Shown: positions 53,591-61,320 of the stretch, one piece after another
How positions within the stretch are numbered: the stretch's first letter is position 1
Layout: the number at the start of each line of letters is the position of its first letter
Assembly (NCBI RefSeq): GCF_044761985.1
Contig: NZ_JBIWDK010000002.1
Location: forward strand, 62,001 to 126,000
Length of the DNA: 64,000 nt
Direction of reading: 5' to 3'
From: Peribacillus sp044761985
Lineage (GTDB): Bacteria; Bacillota; Bacilli; Bacillales; DSM-1321
Made by a program: the position numbers and the translations under genes
The notes under the pieces: generated by a model
Seen by the model: the letters and a program-made list of their open reading frames with translations, nothing else
What the model was told of the DNA's origin: nothing
Database searches by the model: none

Positions 53591-53983
53591 TCACTTTGGC
53601 AGGTCGATGACTGCCAGCGTACATCTGGAAACGCAGACCAGGTTTCCTTCTTCATCCCGGATCTTCACATCCCATATCATGGTTGTTCTCCCATGATGAA
53701 GGATGTTCCCTTCTGCAGTGACAAGGCCCGAACGGACACCCCTTACATGATTTGCGTTGATTTCAAGCCCGACGACCGCTTGTTTCGTGCCGTCGACCAG
53801 CTGGAAACCACCGATGCTCGCAACCGACTCGGCCAGGGCGACCGATGCGCCTCCATGCAATAGACCAAATGGCTGTTTTGTCCGTTCATCGACGGGCATG
53901 GTCGCAATGACTTTCCCATTACTCAATTCCTTCATTTCTATCCCAAGTGCGCCAATCAACGAACCTTCCACATTGATATCCAT
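53591..53983 (-). CDS. yuxO: Hotdog-fold thioesterase (YuxO/ComA2, PaaI family)
   Basis: The 130-residue hotdog protein has MPVDERTKQPFGLLHGGASV, with the active-site region and ALAESVAS, then GLEINANHVRGV and CVSRCTLAV. It probably hydrolyses acyl- or aryl-CoA thioesters such as 1,4-dihydroxy-2-naphthoyl-CoA. In B. subtilis yuxO lies between comA and mrpG; here mrpG is still its neighbour, but comA is absent from the other side. Confidence 0.92.
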   Translation of the reverse strand: MDINVEGSLIGALGIEMKELSNGKVIATMPVDERTKQPFGLLHGGASVALAESVASIGGFQLVDGTKQAVVGLEINANHVRGVRSGLVTAEGNILHHGRTTMIWDVKIRDEEGNLVCVSRCTLAVIDLPK

Positions 53984-54085
53984 CTTAGACCCATCCCTTT
54001 CATTTTAGAATTCTATCATTAAAACCATTCTACCTTGTCTGGGTGAGTTATAACAGATATAAATGAATAACCATTCATTATTGAT

Positions 54086-54124
54086 GAAAAAAGAGGATGA
54101 TCCGGGTACCTTCCAGTCATCCTC
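54086..54124 (-). terminator. Terminator of the rib-like operon
   Basis: On the minus strand GAGGATGA pairs with TCATCCTC around a 16-base loop, then TTTTTT, after the HAD gene. Confidence 0.75.
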
Positions 54125-54145
54125 CATCTCATATACATGCCTGTC

Positions 54146-54712
54146 TTACTTGGATATAACCTGCTTCAGCTCCGACCAGTTTGTCAGTCTTGGGATGGAC
54201 TCTATCTCACGGTTATAGGAATTATCGATGGCATATACCTTCGTTTGAATGCCCACCAACGTTTCCAAAACGGCCGGTTTATCATCGAAATAATAGTCCA
54301 GCTCCAATTTCTTGATCGTTTCAATTTTTTCATGGTCTTTCATGCCACAATAAAAATGGTCGTCCTTTACAGGGAATCCATTCTCGATCATCCATTGTTT
54401 CGTCCGTTCACCATGCTCGGCTTTTCTTGCCGTAATATAAAAGATTTCATGTCCTTCGTTTTCAAGGGTCTGTAATGCTTCCACTGCCCCCTCAAACGCC
54501 GGGCACGAGGAATAATAGATTTCTTCGGCAAGGCTATTCCACATTTTTCCGCCTTCTTCTTTACTCATCTCGAACAATTCATGAATCTCCAAGGTTTTCA
54601 AGGCTTTGAATTTTGTTAACTCTACATTTTTATTGAGCTTTTCATTATATAACTGGAATGCATATTCCCTTAAATTAATCAAAGTATCATCTATATCAAA
54701 ACCGAATCTCAT
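54146..54712 (-). CDS. HAD-family phosphatase / nucleotidase (NT5C-like)
   Basis: The 188-residue cytosolic HAD enzyme has motif I FGFDIDDTL (two catalytic Asp), a central cap, YITARKAEHGERT (motif II region, Thr) and YYFDDKP (acidic motif III/IV). It resembles YqfW-like putative 5'(3')-deoxyribonucleotidases. It is the last gene of the ribA-ribD-monooxygenase operon, 16 bases after the monooxygenase. In riboflavin synthesis a HAD phosphatase removes phosphate from the RibD product, so this position suggests that role. The substrate is not proven. The upstream 29 codons in frame overlap the previous gene and are not used. Confidence 0.82.
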   Translation of the reverse strand: MRFGFDIDDTLINLREYAFQLYNEKLNKNVELTKFKALKTLEIHELFEMSKEEGGKMWNSLAEEIYYSSCPAFEGAVEALQTLENEGHEIFYITARKAEHGERTKQWMIENGFPVKDDHFYCGMKDHEKIETIKKLELDYYFDDKPAVLETLVGIQTKVYAIDNSYNREIESIPRLTNWSELKQVISK

Positions 54713-54728
54713 CTTCTTCACTCTCCAT

Positions 54729-55823
54729 TTAAACATACGCGGTAAACAAGGATTCAAAAGATTTCTCCATGTCCACCTGCAAGGCCTGTAGCTTTTCAAT
54801 ATAAGCTCTTCTTTTTGGCTCCGCCCTTTTGAGCCCCGTTAATCCGCTATCTCCCAGAAGGATGTGTTCATAAATTTGTTGGGCCACTAGTTCAGCGTCA
54901 CCCAGGGCACAATTGAGTCCGAAAGCACCAGTGGGGGTCATAGTATGGGCCGCGTCCCCCACTAGCAGAACACCATCTTTGGTCCACGTTTCACATGAGC
55001 AACTATGAACGTCCAATAAAATGAAGTCCTGCCAGGATTGGATATTTTCACGGACCACACTCCGTAACTCTGGGAAATTCATGATCAACTTTTCAATAAA
55101 AGGTTCAAAAGGCTGTTTCCGAAGCTGAGCGTACGAACCATGTTCTATATTCCATCCGATTTGGATGAACCCCCCCGCCTGAGTGAAGAGTGCCAACTGG
55201 GAACCATTGACCAATGCATTCTTGATCGATGGCTTCCATCCGTAAGGGGCCGGTATTTTAGCCCAGAGTAAATCATAGCCGTGGTTCTTGACCTCAACCG
55301 GGATTTTCGCTTTTTTCCGGACCGTTGAAAACCTTCCATCCGCCCCGACAATCAATCGGCTTTGAATGGTGAATTCACTCCCATCCTTAACGGCTTTCAC
55401 TCCACAGAACCGCCCCTCTTTGTCCTGGACGAGATCTGTCACCCTCGTGTTCAGCATCAAGTGGAAGGAATCTAACTTTTCAGCTTCATCCAAGATCACC
55501 TTCAACAGATGCTTCTGCGGAACATGAATGCCCAGATTATCTTGATGGGCGTCCGGATAAATCTCTTTTACCAGTCGCCCCTCCTGCCAATATTCAATCT
55601 GTTCCATTCTAAGCAGGCCCAGATTCTCCACTTTCGCAAATAAGCCAAGCTTTTTAAGGATGCTCTCCCCTTCATCGTTTAAGAATTCCCCTCGAAATTC
55701 CTGTGCGACTGCCTGATTCCGCTCAAGGAGGATGACCGAAATGTTCTGTTTGGCCAATAAATAGGCTAAAAGCGCCCCTCCAGGTCCTGAACCAACAATG
55801 CAAACATCCGTTTTACCCATCAT
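54729..55823 (-). CDS. Group A FAD-dependent monooxygenase
   Basis: The 364-residue flavoprotein belongs to the PHBH/UbiH type. It has GxGxxG in CIVGSGPGGALLAYLLA (about 7-23), the DG motif LIVGADGRFSTVRKKA near 163, and the GD motif LLVGDAAHTMTPTGAFGLN near 288. Such enzymes use NAD(P)H and O2 to hydroxylate aromatic or heterocyclic rings, or perform related oxidations. AGGTGA lies five bases before the ATG at 55823. It starts 21 bases after ribD, so it is cotranscribed with it. Being grouped with two riboflavin-pathway enzymes hints at a demand for FAD or a pyrimidine substrate. Confidence 0.88.
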   Translation of the reverse strand: MMGKTDVCIVGSGPGGALLAYLLAKQNISVILLERNQAVAQEFRGEFLNDEGESILKKLGLFAKVENLGLLRMEQIEYWQEGRLVKEIYPDAHQDNLGIHVPQKHLLKVILDEAEKLDSFHLMLNTRVTDLVQDKEGRFCGVKAVKDGSEFTIQSRLIVGADGRFSTVRKKAKIPVEVKNHGYDLLWAKIPAPYGWKPSIKNALVNGSQLALFTQAGGFIQIGWNIEHGSYAQLRKQPFEPFIEKLIMNFPELRSVVRENIQSWQDFILLDVHSCSCETWTKDGVLLVGDAAHTMTPTGAFGLNCALGDAELVAQQIYEHILLGDSGLTGLKRAEPKRRAYIEKLQALQVDMEKSFESLFTAYV

Positions 55824-55844
55824 GCTTCTCACCTGTTGTCTATT

Positions 55845-56942
55845 TTATTTTGGATAAGCCGTTATGCGGATGTCTTCCCCAAACGTATCAACATGAGAGA
55901 TGGAAACATCCAAGGCTTCATCCATTTGATTTACATCGTCCCCTGAAAAAGGAGTAAGTGAGTTTCTTCCACCCAATAGTTTAGGAGCTACATAGATTAG
56001 ATATTTATCGATGAGTCCTGCCCTTAAGAATGAAGCATTTACCTCGCTTCCGCCTTCAAGCAAGACATCCGTTATCCCCTTTTTATATAGTTCGGCCATC
56101 AGGATCTCCAAATCCAACCCTGCTTCTGTTTTGGGGACCATGATGAATTCGACTCCTCTTTCGCTTAGGGAGGCGATTTTTTCCAACGAGGCATTTTCAT
56201 GCGTGACAATGACCGTTCTCGCTTCTTCTACCTGTAAGACATGGGAATCTAGAGGTACGCGGAGTTCACTATCCAAAATGATGCGGACCGGATTTTTTCC
56301 CCCGCCTTCAGGAAGCCGGGTCGTCAAGGATGGATTATCGGCCAGGACCGTTCCGATGCCGACTAAAATTGCATCGACCTCATTACGTAGCAAGTGGACC
56401 GAGTGACGGGATTCTTCCCCTGTAATCCATTTCGAATGTCCAGTGTGGGTCGCCAGCTTCCCATCGAGCGTCATCGCAAATTTGGACAGGACAAAAGGCC
56501 GCCCTGTCGTCATATTATGGATAAAGCGTTCATTCAGCCTTCGTGCTTCTTTTTCCAAAATGCCCACTTCCACTTCAATGCCTGCCTCTTTAAGAAGCGC
56601 GATTCCTCTCCCTGCAACTTCCGGGTTGGGATCTTCCATGGCCACTACGACCCGTTTAATTCCCGATTCCTTCACCAAGTTCGCACATGGTGGTGTTTTC
56701 CCATAATGGGAACAAGGTTCAAGCGTCACATATAAAGTTCCACCTTTGGCATACTCTCCCGCCATTTTGAATGCATGGACCTCGGCATGCGGTTCACCGG
56801 CTTTGCGGTGAATCCCTGTTCCGGCAATCACGCCGTCTTTCACAATAACAGCCCCGACGATGGGGTTCGGGTTCGTCTTCCCTTTAGCACTGCCCGCTAG
56901 GTCCAAAGCCAGTTTCATGTAATATTGATCATTATTCATCAT
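55845..56942 (-). CDS. ribD: Bifunctional pyrimidine deaminase / reductase RibD
   Basis: The protein has about 365 residues. The N-terminal deaminase domain (about 1-145) has Zn ligands in GEPHAEVHAF and PCSHYGKTPPC. The reductase domain (about 150-365) has SKFAMTLDGKLATHTGHSKW and LLEGGSEVNASFL. It converts the GTP cyclohydrolase II product to 5-amino-6-ribitylaminouracil phosphate. No ribE or ribH gene follows, unlike a standard ribDEAH operon. Several starts overlap (GTG-ATG-ATG); I choose the ATG at 56942 after AAGGGGAG. It lies 12 bases after ribA. Confidence 0.93.
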   Translation of the reverse strand: MMNNDQYYMKLALDLAGSAKGKTNPNPIVGAVIVKDGVIAGTGIHRKAGEPHAEVHAFKMAGEYAKGGTLYVTLEPCSHYGKTPPCANLVKESGIKRVVVAMEDPNPEVAGRGIALLKEAGIEVEVGILEKEARRLNERFIHNMTTGRPFVLSKFAMTLDGKLATHTGHSKWITGEESRHSVHLLRNEVDAILVGIGTVLADNPSLTTRLPEGGGKNPVRIILDSELRVPLDSHVLQVEEARTVIVTHENASLEKIASLSERGVEFIMVPKTEAGLDLEILMAELYKKGITDVLLEGGSEVNASFLRAGLIDKYLIYVAPKLLGGRNSLTPFSGDDVNQMDEALDVSISHVDTFGEDIRITAYPK

Positions 56943-56954
56943 CACAGCTCCCCT

Positions 56955-57704
56955 TCACACAATTACAGTGGGATCCTCTAGTGGGATATGCCCGGATTTC
57001 TTGATTTTTGTATCCAGATAGAAACTATTCGTTTCAGTCAAACCACCCCAAAGCGGGATATGATTCTTCGCCGTCAAGCCATGCTCCTTAAGCGCTGCCA
57101 GCTTTTTAGGATTATTCGTAATCAGCGTTACGGGTTTATGACGCAGAGCTTTCAACACCGTGATCGCTCCTTCATAAGATCTTGTATCATCTTCGAATCC
57201 CAAAGCATGGTTCGCTTCAACGGTGTCAAATCCTTCTTGCTGAAGCAAGTAAGCCAATGATTTTGTAAATAAGCCAATACCTCTTCCCTCATGATCCGCA
57301 AGGTAAAAAATGGCGCCGGTTCCGTCGTCGGCAATCATCCTCATCGATTGGTGAAGCTGGTATCCACAATCACAACGTTGACTGCCGAATATATCCCCCG
57401 TATGGCAGATGCTGTGCATACGGACGAGTGCATCCTCCGCTTTCTCGAAATCACCATACACTAATACCGAAGATTGCTGGCCAAAAGCCAAGTTGGCAGT
57501 CGAAAGCGATTCGAGCACTGCTTCTTCATCATTATCCTCGCCATCAAGCTGAAGCCAGGTGTACCATTGGAAGACAGCCGAAAAGTCACCTTGCTTAACA
57601 GGGAGATTCACGGGACCGACCAGGCATAGATCATCTTTACCCGGTGTTTTCAGGATGTTCATTTTATCTATTAAAAGGTCTTTTATTTGCTTTGTTATTT
57701 TCAT
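56955..57704 (-). CDS. ribA: Stand-alone GTP cyclohydrolase II
   Basis: The 249-residue enzyme opens the imidazole ring of GTP with loss of formate and pyrophosphate, the first step of riboflavin synthesis. Zn ligands are Cys100, Cys111 and Cys113 (CHTGDIFGSQRCDCGY). DHEGRGIGLFTKSLAYLLQ and DTVEANHALGFEDDTRSYEG are the active-site segments, and ITNNPKKLAALKEHG is the GTP-binding end. It lacks the RibB (DHBP synthase) half that RibBA carries in Bacillus riboflavin operons. The N-terminus is longer than E. coli RibA. It is the first gene of the operon, and AGGTGA precedes the ATG. Confidence 0.93.
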   Translation of the reverse strand: MKITKQIKDLLIDKMNILKTPGKDDLCLVGPVNLPVKQGDFSAVFQWYTWLQLDGEDNDEEAVLESLSTANLAFGQQSSVLVYGDFEKAEDALVRMHSICHTGDIFGSQRCDCGYQLHQSMRMIADDGTGAIFYLADHEGRGIGLFTKSLAYLLQQEGFDTVEANHALGFEDDTRSYEGAITVLKALRHKPVTLITNNPKKLAALKEHGLTAKNHIPLWGGLTETNSFYLDTKIKKSGHIPLEDPTVIV

Positions 57705-57742
57705 AGTAAAATCACCTATTTTTTAGTTTTATATAGTACGGT

Positions 57743-57793
57743 CTCGCTACTTACTTAAGGTAAGCAAGTATTTTAAGTATACTACCAAGCGAG
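57743..57793. repeat. Outer inverted repeat CTCGCT / AGCGAG
   Basis: CTCGCT (57743-57748) and AGCGAG (57788-57793) flank the palindrome and could close a hairpin in the ribA leader. It does not match the FMN riboswitch. Confidence 0.5.
57748..57770. promoter_or_regulatory. HxlR-type imperfect palindrome upstream of the rib-like operon
   Basis: A 23-bp imperfect palindrome with TACTTACTTA and TAAGCAAGTA arms lies 44 to 66 bases before ribA, followed by another AAGTATACTA half-site (57775-57784). TACTTAC-type arms are typical of operators of HxlR/YodB-family redox and quinone-sensing repressors. No regulator gene is adjacent. Function inferred. Confidence 0.45.
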
Positions 57794-57945
57794 GATTTTT
57801 ACAAATAATAGTGTACACTTCTTTCTATTTTCCAAGTAAGAAAAACGGCTTTCTAAAACACTATCATAATCTTCTACATCCACTCATATTTTAACCTATA
57901 TAATAAACCTGTCTATGGAAAGACATAGGAAAGGGAGGCAAACCT

Positions 57946-58344
57946 TTGGCTGATATCCCTTATTTTTTTTTCGACCAAGATTTTTTTCAGAGAAACCGTG
58001 ATTGGGGAATGCCTTATCGCAATCAGGTAGATCCGCTGCTTCGCCCTTTCTCCGCCGGAAACCCCGACCTCTTGATTCAATCGGCTAAATCTTCGCAATC
58101 GTTAATGGATGATGCAAAAAAAGTAGTGGATATGATTGCCTCGTCCAAACCATTTTCGACACGGCTCATGTCCGCCGCCCAAGAATCGAAAACGGCTGCC
58201 GTCACCGACATGATCAAAAAGACAGGTATTAAAAACGAACCAGATATCAAGTACAATCCCGATGGCATCCGTTTTGATTTTTATCCAAAAAAAGGAGAGA
58301 TAAATTGCCATGTCATCATCAGTTTGAAGTGGAGCAACATATGA
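57946..58344 (+). CDS. yuzC: YuzC-like protein
   Basis: The 132-residue soluble protein has a central helix (KSSQSLMDDAKKVVDMI) and a beta C-terminus (INCHVIISLKW). IKYNPDGIRFDFYP matches my recollection of the YuzC family, small spore coat-associated proteins. B. subtilis yuzC lies next to degQ, at the equivalent edge of the com region, which supports the name. TTG start after GGGAGG. CATATTTTA (57885-57893) matches a SigK -10 (CATANNNTA), but no AC lies at proper spacing, so sporulation control is unproven. Confidence 0.6.
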   Translation: MADIPYFFFDQDFFQRNRDWGMPYRNQVDPLLRPFSAGNPDLLIQSAKSSQSLMDDAKKVVDMIASSKPFSTRLMSAAQESKTAAVTDMIKKTGIKNEPDIKYNPDGIRFDFYPKKGEINCHVIISLKWSNI

Positions 58345-58372
58345 AAAAACCGAAGCCTCTTTCCGGCTTCGG
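58344..58372 (-). terminator. Rho-independent terminator of pepA
   Basis: On the minus strand CCGAAGCC pairs with GGCTTCGG around seven bases, then TTTTTT. Confidence 0.88.
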
Positions 58373-58380
58373 CATCGATC

Positions 58381-59886
58381 CTAGTTCTTGCCCGGATTGA
58401 ATGTTTCCACAAGAAGGGCAAGGGTACGGGTCATGACTCCAGTCGCCCCGGCCGTACCCAGTTCATTTGCGCTCGCTGTCGTGGATGTTCCCGCAATATC
58501 GAGATGGACCCATGGGGTCGATTCGGCAAATTCACCGACAAAGGCACCACCCATGATGGCATGCCCGGCTCCTCCCGGCGAATTATTCAAATCCGCAATC
58601 TTACTATTACGCACACGCTCTTTATCCTTTTCGGTAATCGGCAGGCGCCACATTGGCTCACCGGCTTCCTCAGAGGCCTTTTGAACTTGTTCATAGAATT
58701 CCACGTTATTGGTCATGGCACCTGTCATATCATTGCCCAAGGCCGTTATAACACCACCCGTTAAGGTGGCAACATCGACAAGGTATTCCGCACCATGGTG
58801 TTTCGCATATGTCACGGCATCCGCCAATACAAGCCGTCCCTCGGCATCCGTATTCAGCACCTCGATGGTTTTACCACTCATGGCGGTAATCACATCATCC
58901 GGTTTAAATGCATTTCCACTGATCATGTTATCGGTAGAAGGAATGACGGCAACGACATTTTGATCCGGGCCCAATTCCCCGATGATTTCCATCGCACCCA
59001 AGACGGCCGCTGCACCGCCCATATCCGTTTTCATTCCAACGATTCCAGCCTTCGTTTTTAATGAGTAACCTCCTGTATCAAAGGTAATTCCTTTTCCGAC
59101 CAACCCGATTACATCCGTCCATTCTTCTTTTCCCTGATATTTGAGGACGATCATTTTCGGTGGTTCGACCGATCCTTGATTGACCGCTAGAAGAGCACCC
59201 ATTCCAAGCTTGAGCATGTCTTCCTTCTCGAGGATTTCAACCTCGAATCCATACCGGTCCCCCAATTCCATGGAATAGTTCGCTAAATCCGTGGAAGTCA
59301 GTAAGTTCCCAGGTGTATTAACTAGCGTCCTCGCTGAATTCGTCGCTTTCCCAAACACACGGCCGACATGTAGGGCCGCTCCCACTTCATCCGTTTGGCA
59401 CTCACTATAAACCGTGATGGCTTCCAAACTTTTTTCTATCTGGTTCGATTTCTGTTTATACCCGGCAAATTTATAGCCTGCCAGCTCAAATGCCTCGGAG
59501 AATGCATGCGCCGCATCCAGTGCGTCCAACTGTTCAGTCGTGAAGGTGTCCAAAGCGATGCTGATTGTCGTAAGCCTTGATTCAGCCACCACTTTGCGGG
59601 CCTTCCCTAAAGCTTCCCTTAAAGTCTCGAAAGATAGTTCTTTTTCTTTCCCTAGACCGACAAAAATCAGCCTCTTTACGCCTAGTTTTCCTAAAGTATG
59701 TATTTTAGTGATGGACTTCTTCTTGGAAGAGATATCACCATCCTTCACCAATTGTGTAAGATGTCCCGATAATTTCTCATCCGCTTCCTGCCCAATCCCC
59801 GTGAATTTAATCGGCCGATCAAACACACCCATTAACAGGCATTCTTCCGTAACATCTAAGTTTAATGTATGTTTCACTGTAAACAT
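58381..59886 (-). CDS. pepA: Leucyl aminopeptidase (PepA/YuiE)
   Basis: The 501-residue M17 metallopeptidase removes N-terminal residues from peptides in the cytosol. The C-terminal catalytic domain (about 180-500) has GKGITFDTGGYSLK (Lys and Asp metal ligands) and NTDAEGRLVLADA (Asp, Glu and catalytic Arg); the N-terminal macro-like domain precedes it. GGAGGCGTATCAGA precedes the ATG at 59886, giving nearly the B. subtilis YuiE length; the longer open frame upstream is not used. It is monocistronic with a terminator. Confidence 0.94.
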   Translation of the reverse strand: MFTVKHTLNLDVTEECLLMGVFDRPIKFTGIGQEADEKLSGHLTQLVKDGDISSKKKSITKIHTLGKLGVKRLIFVGLGKEKELSFETLREALGKARKVVAESRLTTISIALDTFTTEQLDALDAAHAFSEAFELAGYKFAGYKQKSNQIEKSLEAITVYSECQTDEVGAALHVGRVFGKATNSARTLVNTPGNLLTSTDLANYSMELGDRYGFEVEILEKEDMLKLGMGALLAVNQGSVEPPKMIVLKYQGKEEWTDVIGLVGKGITFDTGGYSLKTKAGIVGMKTDMGGAAAVLGAMEIIGELGPDQNVVAVIPSTDNMISGNAFKPDDVITAMSGKTIEVLNTDAEGRLVLADAVTYAKHHGAEYLVDVATLTGGVITALGNDMTGAMTNNVEFYEQVQKASEEAGEPMWRLPITEKDKERVRNSKIADLNNSPGGAGHAIMGGAFVGEFAESTPWVHLDIAGTSTTASANELGTAGATGVMTRTLALLVETFNPGKN

Positions 59887-60009
59887 TCTGATACGCCTCC
59901 ATTCGAATACTCCTATTATAACCAAATTCCCCGAAATTTCCGAATTCAATGCACAAAGTGGATTTGAAATGCCCGCTTCATTCATTTAAACAAGATGATC
60001 CATTCGATT

Positions 60010-60546
60010 TCACTTAACCAATTTGTACATCAGGATATCATCGACATATTCATTTTCACTCATTTTAAATTCTTTAACCTTACGACCTTCTTCAATGAAC
60101 CCCATTTTCTTGTACAAAGTAATAGCACCGTGATTTGATGCGAAAACGCCTAAACTCACTTTTTCGATGAAGGGATTGCTCTCTGCCCAATCCAATAATG
60201 CCTGTAGTAGCATACTTCCAATCCCCATTTCTCTATAACCCTTTCTTATCATCATGCCAAAGGTGCCTGTATGGGACAATCGCATTCTATTTTTGGCCAT
60301 TTCGAATACTATCCAACCAACGACTTCTCCCTCACTTTCAGCTACCAGTAATGTTTCTCTTTCATGATCCAATATGCTCTGAACCCATTCGCTTTGTTGG
60401 GAAGATGTTTTATTGAACTCTGTGGATAACGCGATTAGGAATTCACCTTCTGACACAACGGATTTCTGGATGTCTAAAATCGCCTCGGAGTCTTCCAGTT
60501 TTCCAGGACGAACCATGTAACTAACCGGGTCTTTTGAAATAGACAA
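60010..60546 (-). CDS. GNAT N-acetyltransferase
   Basis: The 178-residue acetyltransferase has motif A MMIRKGYREMGIGSMLLQAL and ASNHGAITLYKKMGFIEEGR, close to YhhY/RimI-like small-molecule or protein acetyltransferases. Substrate unknown. AAGGAGGAG lies six bases before the TTG at 60546, which I take as the start; a longer frame reaches 60585. It is monocistronic; no clear terminator was seen after it. Confidence 0.85.
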   Translation of the reverse strand: MSISKDPVSYMVRPGKLEDSEAILDIQKSVVSEGEFLIALSTEFNKTSSQQSEWVQSILDHERETLLVAESEGEVVGWIVFEMAKNRMRLSHTGTFGMMIRKGYREMGIGSMLLQALLDWAESNPFIEKVSLGVFASNHGAITLYKKMGFIEEGRKVKEFKMSENEYVDDILMYKLVK

Positions 60547-60826
60547 TACTATCTCCTCCTTATAAAACATATGATTACTATTCATATTCTTTATCGACCT
60601 ACCTAGACCTTCTAAAGAATCGCCTCTTCTTTCTAAATCTTAGCTTTATTTCACCTGCCTAGTAAGGAAGTAGTTTAGAAAGCCGCCCTTTAGAGAAATA
60701 GTATAAGAAAGATCATATTTATTTCCAATAAGCAGGGAATCGATAGGATATGATGGAAAGTATTAGTAAGGATGAATATTTTCCCGTCTCACCGTTACTT
60801 TATAAATGGAAAGAAGGCTGAAACTT

Positions 60827-61309
60827 TTGGAATTTTTTTTAAACTTCCCTTTAATTGCCGCTTTAATCGCCATTTTCTTTGCCCAATTCATTAAAGTCCC
60901 GATTCATTTCATCGCCTTTCGTAAATGGGATTGGTCGTTGATCAACTCAACGGGCGGTATGCCAAGTTCACATTCAGCCGCCGTGACTGCACTTACCGTA
61001 GCAGTGGGGATTGAAACGGGCATGGACTCACCCATCTTTGCCGTTGCGACACTTTTTGCCATCATCACGATGTTTGATGCAACGGGTGTTAGGAGGCAGG
61101 CAGGGGAACAGGCTGCCGTCCTGAATCAGCTTGTCACAGATTTCAATTTATTTGTCGAACAAGCGAAGAATTGGCAGAAGAAAGAGGAGAAGCAGAAGCA
61201 GCAGCAATTGAAGGAATTATTGGGCCATAAACCGATTGAAGTCTTTTTCGGCGCATTGACTGGAGTATTCATCGCACTTGTTCTTCACTTTTTAATCTTT
61301 CAAGGGTAG
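60827..61309 (+). CDS. yuiD: Divergent PAP2 family membrane protein (YuiD, DUF212)
   Basis: The 160-residue protein has four membrane helices. GGMPSSHSAAVTALTVAVG and FDATGVRRQAGEQAAVLN are the DUF212 signature, related to acid phosphatase/PAP2 enzymes. The role is unknown. I start at the TTG at 60827, which aligns with the B. subtilis YuiD N-terminus and follows AAGG. The ATG at 60806 has no site. The BtuF-like gene follows after 11 bases, so they probably form an operon. Confidence 0.88.
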   Translation: MEFFLNFPLIAALIAIFFAQFIKVPIHFIAFRKWDWSLINSTGGMPSSHSAAVTALTVAVGIETGMDSPIFAVATLFAIITMFDATGVRRQAGEQAAVLNQLVTDFNLFVEQAKNWQKKEEKQKQQQLKELLGHKPIEVFFGALTGVFIALVLHFLIFQG

Positions 61310-61320
61310 GTGACTTATAA

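Larger units (their letters stand above)
55845..57704 (-). other. Core of the rib-like operon (ribA-ribD)
   Basis: ribA and ribD are separated by 12 bases, and the operon continues through the monooxygenase and the HAD gene to the terminator at 54086-54124. All four genes read leftward from the promoter region right of 57704. There is no internal terminator and no lumazine or riboflavin synthase gene. Confidence 0.8.

Noticed and set aside
57705..57945. FMN (RFN) riboswitch before ribA
   Set aside because: I looked for the conserved RFN helices and the GGCGGT / AGTCCGCGA-type segments and found none.
53984..58380. comQXPA quorum-sensing genes at the B. subtilis-equivalent position
   Set aside because: All frames in the interval are accounted for by the HAD, monooxygenase, RibD, RibA and YuzC-like genes; no kinase, pheromone or ComA frame exists.
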